From Bacteroidales bacterium (GTDB lineage Bacteria > Bacteroidota > Bacteroidia > Bacteroidales > UBA1402), in assembly GCA_017464285.1 (NCBI GenBank), contig JAFUDT010000014.1:27787-91786 (forward strand): a stretch of DNA of 64,000 bases, given 5' to 3'. This document shows positions 51,219 to 59,570 of this stretch, piece by piece. The translations under genes were made by a program, and so were the position numbers. The stretch's first letter is position 1, and each line of letters opens with the position of its first letter. The notes beneath the pieces were generated by a model, which was given only the letters and a program-made list of their open reading frames with translations, did not search any database and was not told the origin of the DNA.

Positions 51219-52745
51219 ATGGCAATCAAAATTATCCTGACTATAGTCTTTTTGGCCATTCTCATCGGTATCGGCATCTATTCTCGCAAACAGGCTGAAA
51301 GTGTCGACGGATTTGTCCTGGGAGGGCGCGCGGTCGGTCCCTGGCTGTCGGCTTTCGCTTACGGCACCTCTTATTTTTCGGCTGTGGTCTTCGTAGGCTA
51401 TGCCGGACAATTCGGCTGGAAATACGGCCTGTCGGCCACCTGGATCGGCATTGGCAACGCCCTGATCGGCTCCCTGCTGGCCTGGCTGGTGCTGGGCCGG
51501 CGTACCAAACTGATGACACAACACATCGAAAGCCGTACCATGCCCGACTTTTTCGGTACACGCTACCAAAGTCAGGGGCTGCGGGTCGCTGCCTCAATCA
51601 TCGCCTTTGTCTTCCTGATTCCCTATACGGCCGGTGTCTACAAAGGTATTTCCACCCTTTTTGAAATGGGGTTTGGCATACCTTATGAGTATTGCGTCGT
51701 TGTCATGTCCGTCCTGACGGCCGTCTATGTCATACTGGGCGGGTACAAGGCCACGGCCATGAATGATTTTGTCCAGGGCATCATCATGCTCTTCGGCATT
51801 GTCATCGTAATTGCAGCCGTACTCAACACTCAGGGTGGGCTTTCATCTGCTGTCGGTAAGATGGCCGCACTGCCGACTGACGGTCAACCCGACCTCAACG
51901 GCAAATTCGCGGACTGGCTGGGGCCTGATCCCTGGAACCTGCTGGGTGTTGTGATCCTCACGTCACTCGGCACCTGGGGACTGCCGCAAATGGTGGGGAA
52001 ATTCTACTCCATCACCGATGAAAAAGCCATCAGAAGAGGCACAATTATCTCCACGCTGTTTGCCTTTATCGTGGCCGGCGGATGCTATTTTCTGGGCGGT
52101 TTCGGACGCCTGTTCGGCACACCTCCCGCCCTGCCCGACGGCAGACTGGCCTACGACAGCATCATTCCCTCCATGCTGGTCACACTGCCCGACATCCTCA
52201 TTGCCCTGGTAGTACTGCTGGTTCTCTCTGCCTCGATGTCCACCCTGGCCTCGCTGGTGCTGACTTCCTCCTCGACCATGACGCTGGATCTGATCTACCG
52301 CGACAAGAAATCCGACACGGATGAAGTGGACGAAGGTATCATCGACGATACAGTCTCCGAAAAAATCGAACGACGAAAAGTCATAGTCATGCGGGTACTG
52401 ATTGTCTTTTTCATCACCATCTCGCTGATGATTGCCCTGAACCCGCCCACCTTCATCGCCCAGCTGATGGGCATTTCCTGGGGGGCGCTGGCTGGTGCCT
52501 TCCTGGCGCCCTTCCTACTGGGCCTCTACTCGAAGAAAGTGACAACGGCTTCTGTCTGGGCCTGTTTTGCCTGGGGAGTTGGCCTGACCCTCGTCAATAT
52601 GATGGCCGGGAATCCCCTCAACCCGATCAACTGTGGTGCAGTGGCCATGGTCGGCGGTTTCCCCGTGGTCTGGATTGTCAGTCTTTTCAGTCGGAAGATG
52701 CCCGCCGAGACTGTGGACAAGTTTTTTGATTGTTACCGGAAATAG
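51219..52745 (+). CDS. sodium:solute symporter (SSS family)
   Basis: Inner-membrane Na+-coupled transporter of 508 residues with about 13 membrane helices. The first starts at IILTIVFLAILIGIGIYSRK. SSS-family features: ESVDGFVLGGRAVGPWLSAFAYGTSYFSAVVFVGYAG (helix 1-2 loop region with Na-site residues), YVILGGYKATAMNDFVQGIIML in the middle and SASMSTLASLVLTSSSTMTLDL around 335-355, where Na2-site Ser/Thr are expected. Relatives transport proline, pantothenate, acetate, sialic acid or sugars; sequence does not decide. Between the porin (17 bp) and the thioesterase (3 bp), so one operon. A cytoplasmic acidic loop near 360-390 (DEVDEGIIDDTVSEKIERRK) separates helices. Confidence 0.9.
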   Translation: MAIKIILTIVFLAILIGIGIYSRKQAESVDGFVLGGRAVGPWLSAFAYGTSYFSAVVFVGYAGQFGWKYGLSATWIGIGNALIGSLLAWLVLGRRTKLMTQHIESRTMPDFFGTRYQSQGLRVAASIIAFVFLIPYTAGVYKGISTLFEMGFGIPYEYCVVVMSVLTAVYVILGGYKATAMNDFVQGIIMLFGIVIVIAAVLNTQGGLSSAVGKMAALPTDGQPDLNGKFADWLGPDPWNLLGVVILTSLGTWGLPQMVGKFYSITDEKAIRRGTIISTLFAFIVAGGCYFLGGFGRLFGTPPALPDGRLAYDSIIPSMLVTLPDILIALVVLLVLSASMSTLASLVLTSSSTMTLDLIYRDKKSDTDEVDEGIIDDTVSEKIERRKVIVMRVLIVFFITISLMIALNPPTFIAQLMGISWGALAGAFLAPFLLGLYSKKVTTASVWACFAWGVGLTLVNMMAGNPLNPINCGAVAMVGGFPVVWIVSLFSRKMPAETVDKFFDCYRK

Positions 52746-52748
52746 CCC

Positions 52749-53156
52749 ATGACCCTGACTGACTTTTTCAAAAAGGACCGCTTTGCAGCGCTGGCCGGGG
52801 CCGAACTGCTCGAAATACGGGAAGGCTATGCCCGTGCTCGGATGCTGATTGTGCCAGAGAAGCATTTCAACGGAGGCGATGTCTGTCAGGGAGGAGCCCT
52901 GTTTACCTTGGCCGACCTGGCTTTTGCCGCTGCCGTCAACAGCCACCTGACCCTGACGCTGGCCGTCAGTACGAATATATCTTTTTTCCGCTCTGTCACA
53001 GAAGGCTACGTCTATGCCGAGGCTGTCGAATTGGTCAACCACAAAAGAATGCCCTACGCAGAAGTGAAGGTCACCGATGCGCAGGGCAATCTTGTTGCCG
53101 TATTCACCTCAAGCGGCTACCGCAAACAAGGTTGCGACATCCGTCTTGACGATTAA
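52749..53156 (+). CDS. PaaI-type hotdog acyl-CoA thioesterase
   Basis: Single hotdog domain of 135 residues. The core HFNGGDVCQGGALFTLADLAFAAAVNS corresponds to the PaaI signature (HxNxxGxxHGG...D), with the second His replaced by Gln in CQGG. The acidic residue D in TLADLAFA is the expected catalytic Asp. Likely hydrolyses aryl- or acyl-CoA thioesters. Being convergent with an operon that makes or uses aryl-CoA (53186-61168), a housekeeping role releasing CoA from phenylacetyl- or hydroxyphenylacetyl-CoA is plausible but inferred. It follows the symporter by 3 bp. Confidence 0.85.
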   Translation: MTLTDFFKKDRFAALAGAELLEIREGYARARMLIVPEKHFNGGDVCQGGALFTLADLAFAAAVNSHLTLTLAVSTNISFFRSVTEGYVYAEAVELVNHKRMPYAEVKVTDAQGNLVAVFTSSGYRKQGCDIRLDD

Positions 53157-53185
53157 TTCTCCCGGTCGGAGCACAGGGTTCCGGT

Positions 53186-53614
53186 TCAGGACCAAAGTGA
53201 CAAATCCTTTTCCGTAACGAAACGGAGGCCGTTGAGGGTGATTACCTCACGGGTCTTGTCCGCATTGTCGGTGCGGAAGATGAGTATTCCCTTGCCGTTA
53301 AACAGGAAGGTGTACATGTAGGCGATGCTGATGCCGGCATTGCTCAGACATTCGACAGCTTCGGCAGCCCGGCCGGGCTGGTTATCGAGTTCAATGGCAA
53401 AAACATCCGACAAGGCTACGGCAACGCCGGCCTTTTTCAATTCATCATAGGCTTTGGCTGGCTCGCTGCAGATGATACGGTAAATGCCGTATTCCGCCGT
53501 ATCTGCAATCGAGGAGGCAATTATCTGAATGTTTGCCTGTTTGAGCAACTGGAGCACTTTGACCAACGTACCGGATTTGTTTTCGATGAAAACAGAAAGT
53601 TGATTAATTGTCAT
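53186..53614 (-). CDS. tandem ACT-domain protein
   Basis: Small protein of 142 residues made of two ACT domains (about 1-70 and 71-142): INQLSVFIENKSGTLVKVLQLLKQANIQI and VFAIELDNQPGRAAEAVECLSNAGISI. ACT domains bind amino acids. It sits 13 bp after a phenylacetate-CoA ligase, an arrangement often seen, and so probably senses an aromatic amino acid or affects the ligases. No catalytic domain. Last gene of the seven-gene aromatic operon. Confidence 0.88.
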   Translation of the reverse strand: MTINQLSVFIENKSGTLVKVLQLLKQANIQIIASSIADTAEYGIYRIICSEPAKAYDELKKAGVAVALSDVFAIELDNQPGRAAEAVECLSNAGISIAYMYTFLFNGKGILIFRTDNADKTREVITLNGLRFVTEKDLSLWS

Positions 53615-53627
53615 AACCGTAATTTTA

Positions 53628-54941
53628 TTAGAATAATTTTCTCAAGTCCTTAACTCTGACGGCCTTTTTCTCGTCAGAGACCTTCAAGCTGCCCTTAGAC
53701 AGAAGCCGCACCTTGGGAGTTACCAGTATCTCGTCTTTCAGCTGACGGGTGATTTCCTTTTCCAGAGACTGTAGCCGGCCATAGTCGTCGGTGAATAGCT
53801 GACTGAGCTCCACATCGACCGTCATGGTATCGTTGCCGTCCCTTGTTTCCAGCGTAATGAGATAATCGGTGCTGACTTCCTTGAATTTGAGCAGAATTTT
53901 TTCCACCTGGATGGGGAAGATGTTGACTCCCTTAAGGATAATCATATCGTCACTGCGTCCCTGCAGACGGGCCAGCCGGCGATGAGTACGGCCACAGGGG
54001 CAGTCGCCCGGAAGGAAGCGCGTCAAGTCGCGGGTACGGTAGCGCAGCAGGGGCATGGCCTCGCGGTTGATGGTCGTGATGACCAGTTCACCCAATTCGC
54101 CTTCGGGCACCGGCTGGAGCGTGACAGGGTCGATGATCTCTACAATGAAATAGTCTTCCCAGATATGGATACCGTTCTGCTCGGGGCATTCGAAAGCGAC
54201 TCCGGGGCCCATCATTTCCGAGATACCGTAAGAATTATAGGCCTTGACTCCCAGATACTCCTCAATCCGGCGCCGCTGCTCCTCACTGTGAGGTTCCGCT
54301 CCGATGCACAGCACGCGCAGTTTGGTGTCACGGCGCGGATCCACCCCTTCTTCCTTCATCACCTCATAGATACGGGAAGCATAGCTGGGAATGGCATGCA
54401 ACACGGTGGTGCCGAAATCCTTGATGAACTTGATCTGTCGCAGGGTGTTGCCCGCAGCTGCAGGCACAGTCAGCATACCGACTTTTTCAGCACCGTACTG
54501 GAAGCCCAGACCGGCCGTAAACATGCCATAGCCGGCCGAATTCTGGAAAACGTCCTCCGGGCGGCTGCCGACCATCCACAGGCAACGGGCGACGGCATTG
54601 GCCCACTCATCGAGATCCTTTTGCGTATGAAGCACCACGGTGGGATTGCCGGTCGTCCCGGAAGAAGAATGCAGACGGACACAATCCTTCAGGGGCACAC
54701 AAGCCAGTCCGTAAGGATAGTTCTCACGCAGGTCTTCCTTACTGGTGAAAGGAAGTCTGCTGACATCGTCAAGCGATTTGATATCATCGGGTGTAATTCC
54801 CAGCTGCTTGAATTTCTGCTGATAAAAGGGAGAATTCATGCAGTGGCGCACCGTTTGCCGAAGGCGCTGCAACTGCAGTGCCTCCAGCTCAGGGCGTGAC
54901 ATCGTTTCGTATTCAGGATTGAAATAGGGTGAATAAGACAT
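53628..54941 (-). CDS. paaK: phenylacetate-CoA ligase (copy 1)
   Basis: ANL-superfamily adenylate-forming enzyme of 437 residues that joins arylacetates to CoA with ATP. The phosphate loop is HSSSGTTGNPTVV (about 90-103). PaaK-type C-terminal elements are LRYRTRDLTRFLPGDCPCGRTHRRL (with two Cys, as in the zinc-bearing PaaK subgroup), GRSDDMIILKGVNIFPIQVEKIL, and K near the end for adenylation. N-terminus YFNPEYETMSRPELEALQLQRL is family-standard. It lies 8 bp after trpB2. The second ligase at 56341 is a paralog, so the two may prefer different arylacetates (phenyl-, 4-hydroxyphenyl-, indole-). Specificity not readable. Confidence 0.92.
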   Translation of the reverse strand: MSYSPYFNPEYETMSRPELEALQLQRLRQTVRHCMNSPFYQQKFKQLGITPDDIKSLDDVSRLPFTSKEDLRENYPYGLACVPLKDCVRLHSSSGTTGNPTVVLHTQKDLDEWANAVARCLWMVGSRPEDVFQNSAGYGMFTAGLGFQYGAEKVGMLTVPAAAGNTLRQIKFIKDFGTTVLHAIPSYASRIYEVMKEEGVDPRRDTKLRVLCIGAEPHSEEQRRRIEEYLGVKAYNSYGISEMMGPGVAFECPEQNGIHIWEDYFIVEIIDPVTLQPVPEGELGELVITTINREAMPLLRYRTRDLTRFLPGDCPCGRTHRRLARLQGRSDDMIILKGVNIFPIQVEKILLKFKEVSTDYLITLETRDGNDTMTVDVELSQLFTDDYGRLQSLEKEITRQLKDEILVTPKVRLLSKGSLKVSDEKKAVRVKDLRKLF

Positions 54942-54949
54942 ATCGTTAC

Positions 54950-56326
54950 TTATTTGATAATAGGTTCCAGACTGGCCACATTATCGGCTATCTCCTGATC
55001 GGGAATGGTATAGTTCTGCAAGTCGCCGTTAATGTACTGGTCGTAGGCAGTCATGTCAATCAGCCCATGGCCGCTGAGGTTGAAGAGGATGACCTTCCGC
55101 TCGCCACTTTCCTTACACTTGAGCGCTTCACGGATAGTGGCCGCGATGGCATGACAGCTTTCCGGAGCAGGGATAATACCCTCGGTGCGGGCAAACAGCA
55201 TACCGGCATCGAAACTTTCCAGCTGAGGGATATCCACTCCGTGCATCATCTTGTCCTTGATAAGCTGGCTGACAATCACACCGGCGCCATGATAGCGCAG
55301 ACCGCCGGCATGGATGTTGGCAGGCTTGAACTGGTGACCCAGCGTGAACATGGGCAGCAACGGTGTCAGGCCTGCCTCATCGCCGAAATCGTACTGGAAG
55401 ACACCGCGGGTCAGTTTCGGACAGCTCTCGGGTTCGGCGGCGATAAACTCGGTTTTCTTGCCGTCAAGGATATTGTGACGCATGAAAGGAAAGGCGACAC
55501 CGCCGAAATTGGAGCCTCCGCCGAAGCAGGCAATCACCATATCGGGATATTCGCCGGCCATGGCCATCTGCTTTTCAGCTTCCAGGCCGATAATGGTCTG
55601 ATGCAGGCCCACATGGTTGAGCACCGAACCCAGGGTGTACTTGCAGTTGGGCGTGGTCATGGCCAGTTCGACAGCCTCGGATATAGCCGTACCCAGCGAG
55701 CCAGAATGTTTGGGATTGACAGTCAGAATGTCCTTGCCGGCACGGGTGGACATGGAAGGCGAACCGGTCACCACGGCACCGAAGGTGCGCATGATGGACG
55801 AACGGTAGGGCTTCTGCTGCATGGATATCTTTACCTGATAGACAGCCGCTTCCAAGCCGAACACCTTAGCGGCATAGGCCAGTGCGGCACCCCACTGTCC
55901 GGCTCCGGTCTCGGTGGTGACATTGGTCGTACCCTCCTGCTTGGCATAGTAGCACTGGGGCAGAGCCGAATTGATTTTGTGTGAACCCAGCGGATTGACG
56001 CTTTCATTCTTGAAATAGATATGGGCCGGCGTATCCAGGGCCTTTTCCAGCTCGTAGGCACGCACCAGAGGGGTCGAACGGTAGAATTTGTACTTTTCAA
56101 GCACCTGTTCGGGAATATCAATCCAAGGGTGCTCGGTATCGAGTTCCTGGCGGGAGCACTCAGCCGGGAAGATATGAGCCAGATCCTCCCATGTCAAGGG
56201 TTGTTTGGTGGCAGGATGGATCGGAGGCAGCGGCTTGTTGACCATATCGGCCTGAATGTTGTACCACTGCGTAGGGATTTCCTTTTCCTCAAGGATGAAC
56301 TTTTTCTGCTTTTTCATAGTAGCCAT
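54950..56326 (-). CDS. trpB: tryptophan synthase beta-like protein TrpB2
   Basis: PLP enzyme of 458 residues with the TrpB2 N-terminal extension (about 60 residues, NIQADMVNKPLPPIHPATKQPLT). The PLP lysine is K117 in NESVNPLGSHKINSA. TTETGAGQWGAALAYAA and GGGSNFGG are cofactor-binding loops. TrpB2 works on indole plus serine without an obvious TrpA partner, and none is in the operon. Placement between two aryl-CoA ligases suggests indole salvage into tryptophan in an organism that also salvages arylacetates. Alternative start at M4 (MKKQKKF) would change little. Gaps are 14 and 8 bp. Confidence 0.92.
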   Translation of the reverse strand: MATMKKQKKFILEEKEIPTQWYNIQADMVNKPLPPIHPATKQPLTWEDLAHIFPAECSRQELDTEHPWIDIPEQVLEKYKFYRSTPLVRAYELEKALDTPAHIYFKNESVNPLGSHKINSALPQCYYAKQEGTTNVTTETGAGQWGAALAYAAKVFGLEAAVYQVKISMQQKPYRSSIMRTFGAVVTGSPSMSTRAGKDILTVNPKHSGSLGTAISEAVELAMTTPNCKYTLGSVLNHVGLHQTIIGLEAEKQMAMAGEYPDMVIACFGGGSNFGGVAFPFMRHNILDGKKTEFIAAEPESCPKLTRGVFQYDFGDEAGLTPLLPMFTLGHQFKPANIHAGGLRYHGAGVIVSQLIKDKMMHGVDIPQLESFDAGMLFARTEGIIPAPESCHAIAATIREALKCKESGERKVILFNLSGHGLIDMTAYDQYINGDLQNYTIPDQEIADNVASLEPIIK

Positions 56327-56340
56327 TGTGTGTGTTTAAA

Positions 56341-57648
56341 TTATAACTGACGTTTATCGATGACATGGGCGCTCTTGCCCTGACTTCTTTCGATGGTATT
56401 GGGAGCTTTCAGCTGCACTTTGGCAGCGATGCTGAGTACACTCTTCAGCCTGGAAGACAAGCGCTTTTCCAGCTCGTCGATAGCAGCCGGCGTATCCATG
56501 GTGCTGGTAAAGTACTCCTGGCGAAGTTCGACCTGAACCTGCAGCGTATCAAGATTGTTGACCCGGTCAACGACCAGCATGTAACGCGGAGCAAACTCGG
56601 GCATGCTCAGCACAACACTTTCGACCTGTGAGGGGAAGACGTTGATACCCCTGATAATCAACATGTCGTCGCTGCGTCCTGTAATTCTGCTCATCCGAAT
56701 GGCTGTGCGTCCGCAGTCGCAGGTACCAGACATCAGAGAACACAGGTCGCGCGTACGGTAGCGCAGCACAGGCATACCTTCCTTGGTCAGCGTGGTGAAG
56801 ACCAGTTCACCGGGCTGTCCGTAGGGTACCGGTTCCAAGGTGACCGGATTGATAATCTCGGGATAGAAATGGTCTTCGCAGATATGAGAGCCGTTCTGCT
56901 CCTGACATTCGTAACTGACACTCGGCCCCATGATTTCACTCAGACCATAGAGGTTATAGCCCTTAAGCCCCAGGCGTTCCTGGATTTCCTGACGCATCTG
57001 CTCGGTCCAGGGCTCCGCTCCGAATGCGCCGATTTTCAGTTTGATCTGGTCCTTGCTAATGCCCATTTTTTCCATGGTCTCCGCCAGGTACAGGGCATAG
57101 GACGGCGTACAGGCGATGCCTGTGATACCCAGGTCGCGAATGAGTTTCAAGTGTTTTTCCGTATTGCCCGTACCGGCCGGAATAACCGAAGCCCCGATAT
57201 GTTCGACGCCGTAGTGTGCTCCCAGTCCGCCCGTGAACAGCCCGTATCCGTAGGAAACGGAGAAAATGTCGTCGCGGGTCACTCCGTAGGCCGTCAGACA
57301 GCGGGCCATGCACTCACTCCAGACACCGATGTCCTTGCGGGTATACCCGACGATGGTCGGATTGCCCGTTGTGCCGCTGCTGGCATGGACACGGATAATT
57401 TCGCTCTGCGGTGCTGCCTGTAGGCCGAAAGGATAGTTGTCGCGCAAATCCTTCTTCGTGGTAAAAGGAAGTTTGGTGATGTCTTCGATGGTTTGGATGT
57501 CATCGGGACGAATGTCCATTTCCTGCAATTTGTTGCGATAAAACGGCACGTTGTGGTAAACGTACTCCACAATCTTGTGGAGCCGCTTTCCCTGCAAGTC
57601 GCTCATTTCGTCGCGACTCATGCATTCTTTGTTAGGATTCCAGATCAT
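56341..57648 (-). CDS. paaK: phenylacetate-CoA ligase (copy 2)
   Basis: Second PaaK in the operon, 435 residues from the ATG at 57648 (MIWNPNKECMSRDEMSDLQ). The open frame continues to 57696, but the extra residues overlap the aminotransferase end and are atypical. Phosphate loop is HASSGTTGNPTIV. The C-terminal region LRYRTRDLCSLMSGTCDCGRTAIRM contains two CDC/C residues, and GRSDDMLIIRGINVFPSQVESVVL is the family's adenylation hinge. Roughly the same architecture as copy 1 but with many substitutions, so an old duplication. It lies 22 bp after the aminotransferase and 14 bp before trpB2. Together with IorAB, it can interconvert arylacetate and aryl-acetyl-CoA. Confidence 0.92.
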   Translation of the reverse strand: MIWNPNKECMSRDEMSDLQGKRLHKIVEYVYHNVPFYRNKLQEMDIRPDDIQTIEDITKLPFTTKKDLRDNYPFGLQAAPQSEIIRVHASSGTTGNPTIVGYTRKDIGVWSECMARCLTAYGVTRDDIFSVSYGYGLFTGGLGAHYGVEHIGASVIPAGTGNTEKHLKLIRDLGITGIACTPSYALYLAETMEKMGISKDQIKLKIGAFGAEPWTEQMRQEIQERLGLKGYNLYGLSEIMGPSVSYECQEQNGSHICEDHFYPEIINPVTLEPVPYGQPGELVFTTLTKEGMPVLRYRTRDLCSLMSGTCDCGRTAIRMSRITGRSDDMLIIRGINVFPSQVESVVLSMPEFAPRYMLVVDRVNNLDTLQVQVELRQEYFTSTMDTPAAIDELEKRLSSRLKSVLSIAAKVQLKAPNTIERSQGKSAHVIDKRQL

Positions 57649-57670
57649 AATGATATCAATTCTCAGACTG

Positions 57671-58996
57671 TCAAATGTTTTTATGGTTTTCTTCAAATAC
57701 TTTCATGCGCTGTTCCAACAACTCGTATTGATGGTCCTGGATAAAGGAGGTACAGATTCTCAGCCCTTGCCGGGTACTGCCGGTCGAATCCAAGGCAATG
57801 GCGCTTACCCCGTAGTAGAGCAATTCCCGGGCTAGCTCAGGACCACTCATTCCAGGCCAGGCCACGGTGAAATAGAAACCGTCGGCAATGGGCTCTTCCA
57901 AGTCCTTGTCATAGACTATGCTGAATCCGTATTGGCAGAATATATCCTTGAGCCGGGCTGCCCGACGGCCATATTCACTGATGTCGCCGCGAAAGTCATA
58001 GACACCGTCACTGGCCGCCCTGAGCATGGCCGCCAGTGCGTACTGTGCACTGTGGCTTGTTCCGCTTGACAGCGCATACAATACCCGGTGGACAAAGACC
58101 GGGCCGAAGCAGCCGTTGCCATAACGGCGGCTCAAAGCCGGATATTCCCGATGATACAGAGCATCGGAGATACAACTTACCCCAATACGTTCGCCAGCAT
58201 AACTGAAGGCCTTGCTGCCGCTGATGAGCAGTACATAATTATCTGTATATCTGGCCACCGTAGCCTGATAAGGAGGCTCAAAGGGACGGCTCAGGTCCTT
58301 ACGGAAATCCATGGCAAAATAGGCCAGATCCTCCAGTACGACAGCATCATACTGGGAAGCCAGCCGGCCGATATCCGAAAGTTCTTCCTCACAGAGACAT
58401 ATCCAGGCGGGATTGTTGGGATTACTGTAGACAATGGCGGCGATATTTCCTCGGCGAAGATAGGACTCCAGTTTAGGAGCCAGTCTGTCGCCCCGGTAGG
58501 CATACACATCAAAACTCTCATAGGGTACGCCCATCACCAGGCACTGCTGCTTCTGTACCGGGAAGCCCGGATCAATGAAAAGGATGGTATTCCTCTGCGG
58601 ATCGGCCTGCGAAGCGGTCAGAAAAGAGGCGAAAGTGCCCTGCATCGAGCCGCAGACCGGCACACAGCCTTCCGGACGGATATCCACGCCGACAAAGGCT
58701 TTGACAAAACGGGAAGCCTCGTTTTTCAATGTCTCCAGTCCGTTGATGTTGGGATACAACCGGGCAACGCCGCTTTGCAAGGCTTCTATCTGCGCCCCGA
58801 CCCCATAGGAAGAGGCAGGAAGTCCGGGCACTCCCATTTCCATTTTGATGAATTCCTGTCCGGATAGTTTTTCCGACTGTTGGGCAACAGCCACGATTTC
58901 ACGGATGGTGGCTTTGCCAAAATCCTCGATTCCCAGACTTGCGATGGCCTGATCGACAATTTCACGTGCAATAGGAGTCTGCATCATATCAGTCAT
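57671..58996 (-). CDS. PLP-dependent aminotransferase class I/II
   Basis: Fold-type I aminotransferase of 441 residues. ATG at 58996 (MTDMMQTPIAREIVDQ) overlaps the iorB end by 8 bp; MMQTP at 58987 is an alternative. The frame's longer extension to 59113 is overlap with iorB and is rejected. PLP lysine is in LISGSKAFSYAGERIG. YSNPNNPAWICLCEEEL is the usual NPNNPTG loop, slightly changed. LEDLAYFAMDF carries the Asp for the pyridine nitrogen. It shares an operon with the indolepyruvate oxidoreductase, so I infer aromatic amino acid: 2-oxo acid transamination. Specificity for Phe/Tyr/Trp is not proved by sequence. Confidence 0.85.
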   Translation of the reverse strand: MTDMMQTPIAREIVDQAIASLGIEDFGKATIREIVAVAQQSEKLSGQEFIKMEMGVPGLPASSYGVGAQIEALQSGVARLYPNINGLETLKNEASRFVKAFVGVDIRPEGCVPVCGSMQGTFASFLTASQADPQRNTILFIDPGFPVQKQQCLVMGVPYESFDVYAYRGDRLAPKLESYLRRGNIAAIVYSNPNNPAWICLCEEELSDIGRLASQYDAVVLEDLAYFAMDFRKDLSRPFEPPYQATVARYTDNYVLLISGSKAFSYAGERIGVSCISDALYHREYPALSRRYGNGCFGPVFVHRVLYALSSGTSHSAQYALAAMLRAASDGVYDFRGDISEYGRRAARLKDIFCQYGFSIVYDKDLEEPIADGFYFTVAWPGMSGPELARELLYYGVSAIALDSTGSTRQGLRICTSFIQDHQYELLEQRMKVFEENHKNI

Positions 58997-59570
58997 GAAA
59001 AGCAGAAAAACCAGCGTCAAAAGCCGACAAGTTGGCCTCCACGACCGCCTCGCCCTTCTTGGCAAAAACGGCCCGGATGGCACTGCGAAGCTGGTCGGCA
59101 CTGAGAATGTCAATGTAAGGCGCTGCCATTCCCAACAGAATCATATTGGCACTTTTGGGAGTTTTCAGCTCAGAAGCCAGTGCCTCGATATCGAGCCTGA
59201 TCACCCGCGAACGGGCACCGAGTTCGGCCATCAGAGCTGTCTCGTCGGGATAGTTCGGAATGTTGATGAAGGGCTTTGAGGAGGTGATAATCCAGCCTTC
59301 CGAGTGGAGATACGGTAAATAGCGGAGAGCTTCCATAGGCTCCATGGAAATAATCAGATCGGCCTTGCCTAAGGGAATCTGGTCACTGAAGATTTCATCG
59401 GTGCTGAGTCGCAGATCGCTCTGCACATCTCCGCCACGCTGGCTCATGCCGTGCACTTCGGCCTGCTTGAGCTGCAGTCCGGCACTGGTGGCAGCCTGGC
59501 CGATGACCGTGGCGATCGAGAGGATACCCTGTCCTCCCACGCCTGAAAGTTTGATGTCTATCTTGCTCAT
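58989..59570 (-). CDS. iorB: indolepyruvate oxidoreductase beta subunit
   Basis: Gamma-domain subunit (193 residues) of 2-oxoacid:ferredoxin oxidoreductase. Begins MSKIDIKLSGVGGQGILSIATVIGQAATSAGLQL, the glycine-rich VGGQG motif. Family features DLIISMEPMEALRYLPYL follow. It overlaps iorA by 4 bp (59567-59570) and ends inside the aminotransferase start, so all three are translationally linked. Reaction with IorA: arylpyruvate + CoA + oxidised ferredoxin to aryl-acetyl-CoA + CO2 + reduced ferredoxin, or the reverse. Confidence 0.95.
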   Translation of the reverse strand: MSKIDIKLSGVGGQGILSIATVIGQAATSAGLQLKQAEVHGMSQRGGDVQSDLRLSTDEIFSDQIPLGKADLIISMEPMEALRYLPYLHSEGWIITSSKPFINIPNYPDETALMAELGARSRVIRLDIEALASELKTPKSANMILLGMAAPYIDILSADQLRSAIRAVFAKKGEAVVEANLSAFDAGFSAFHD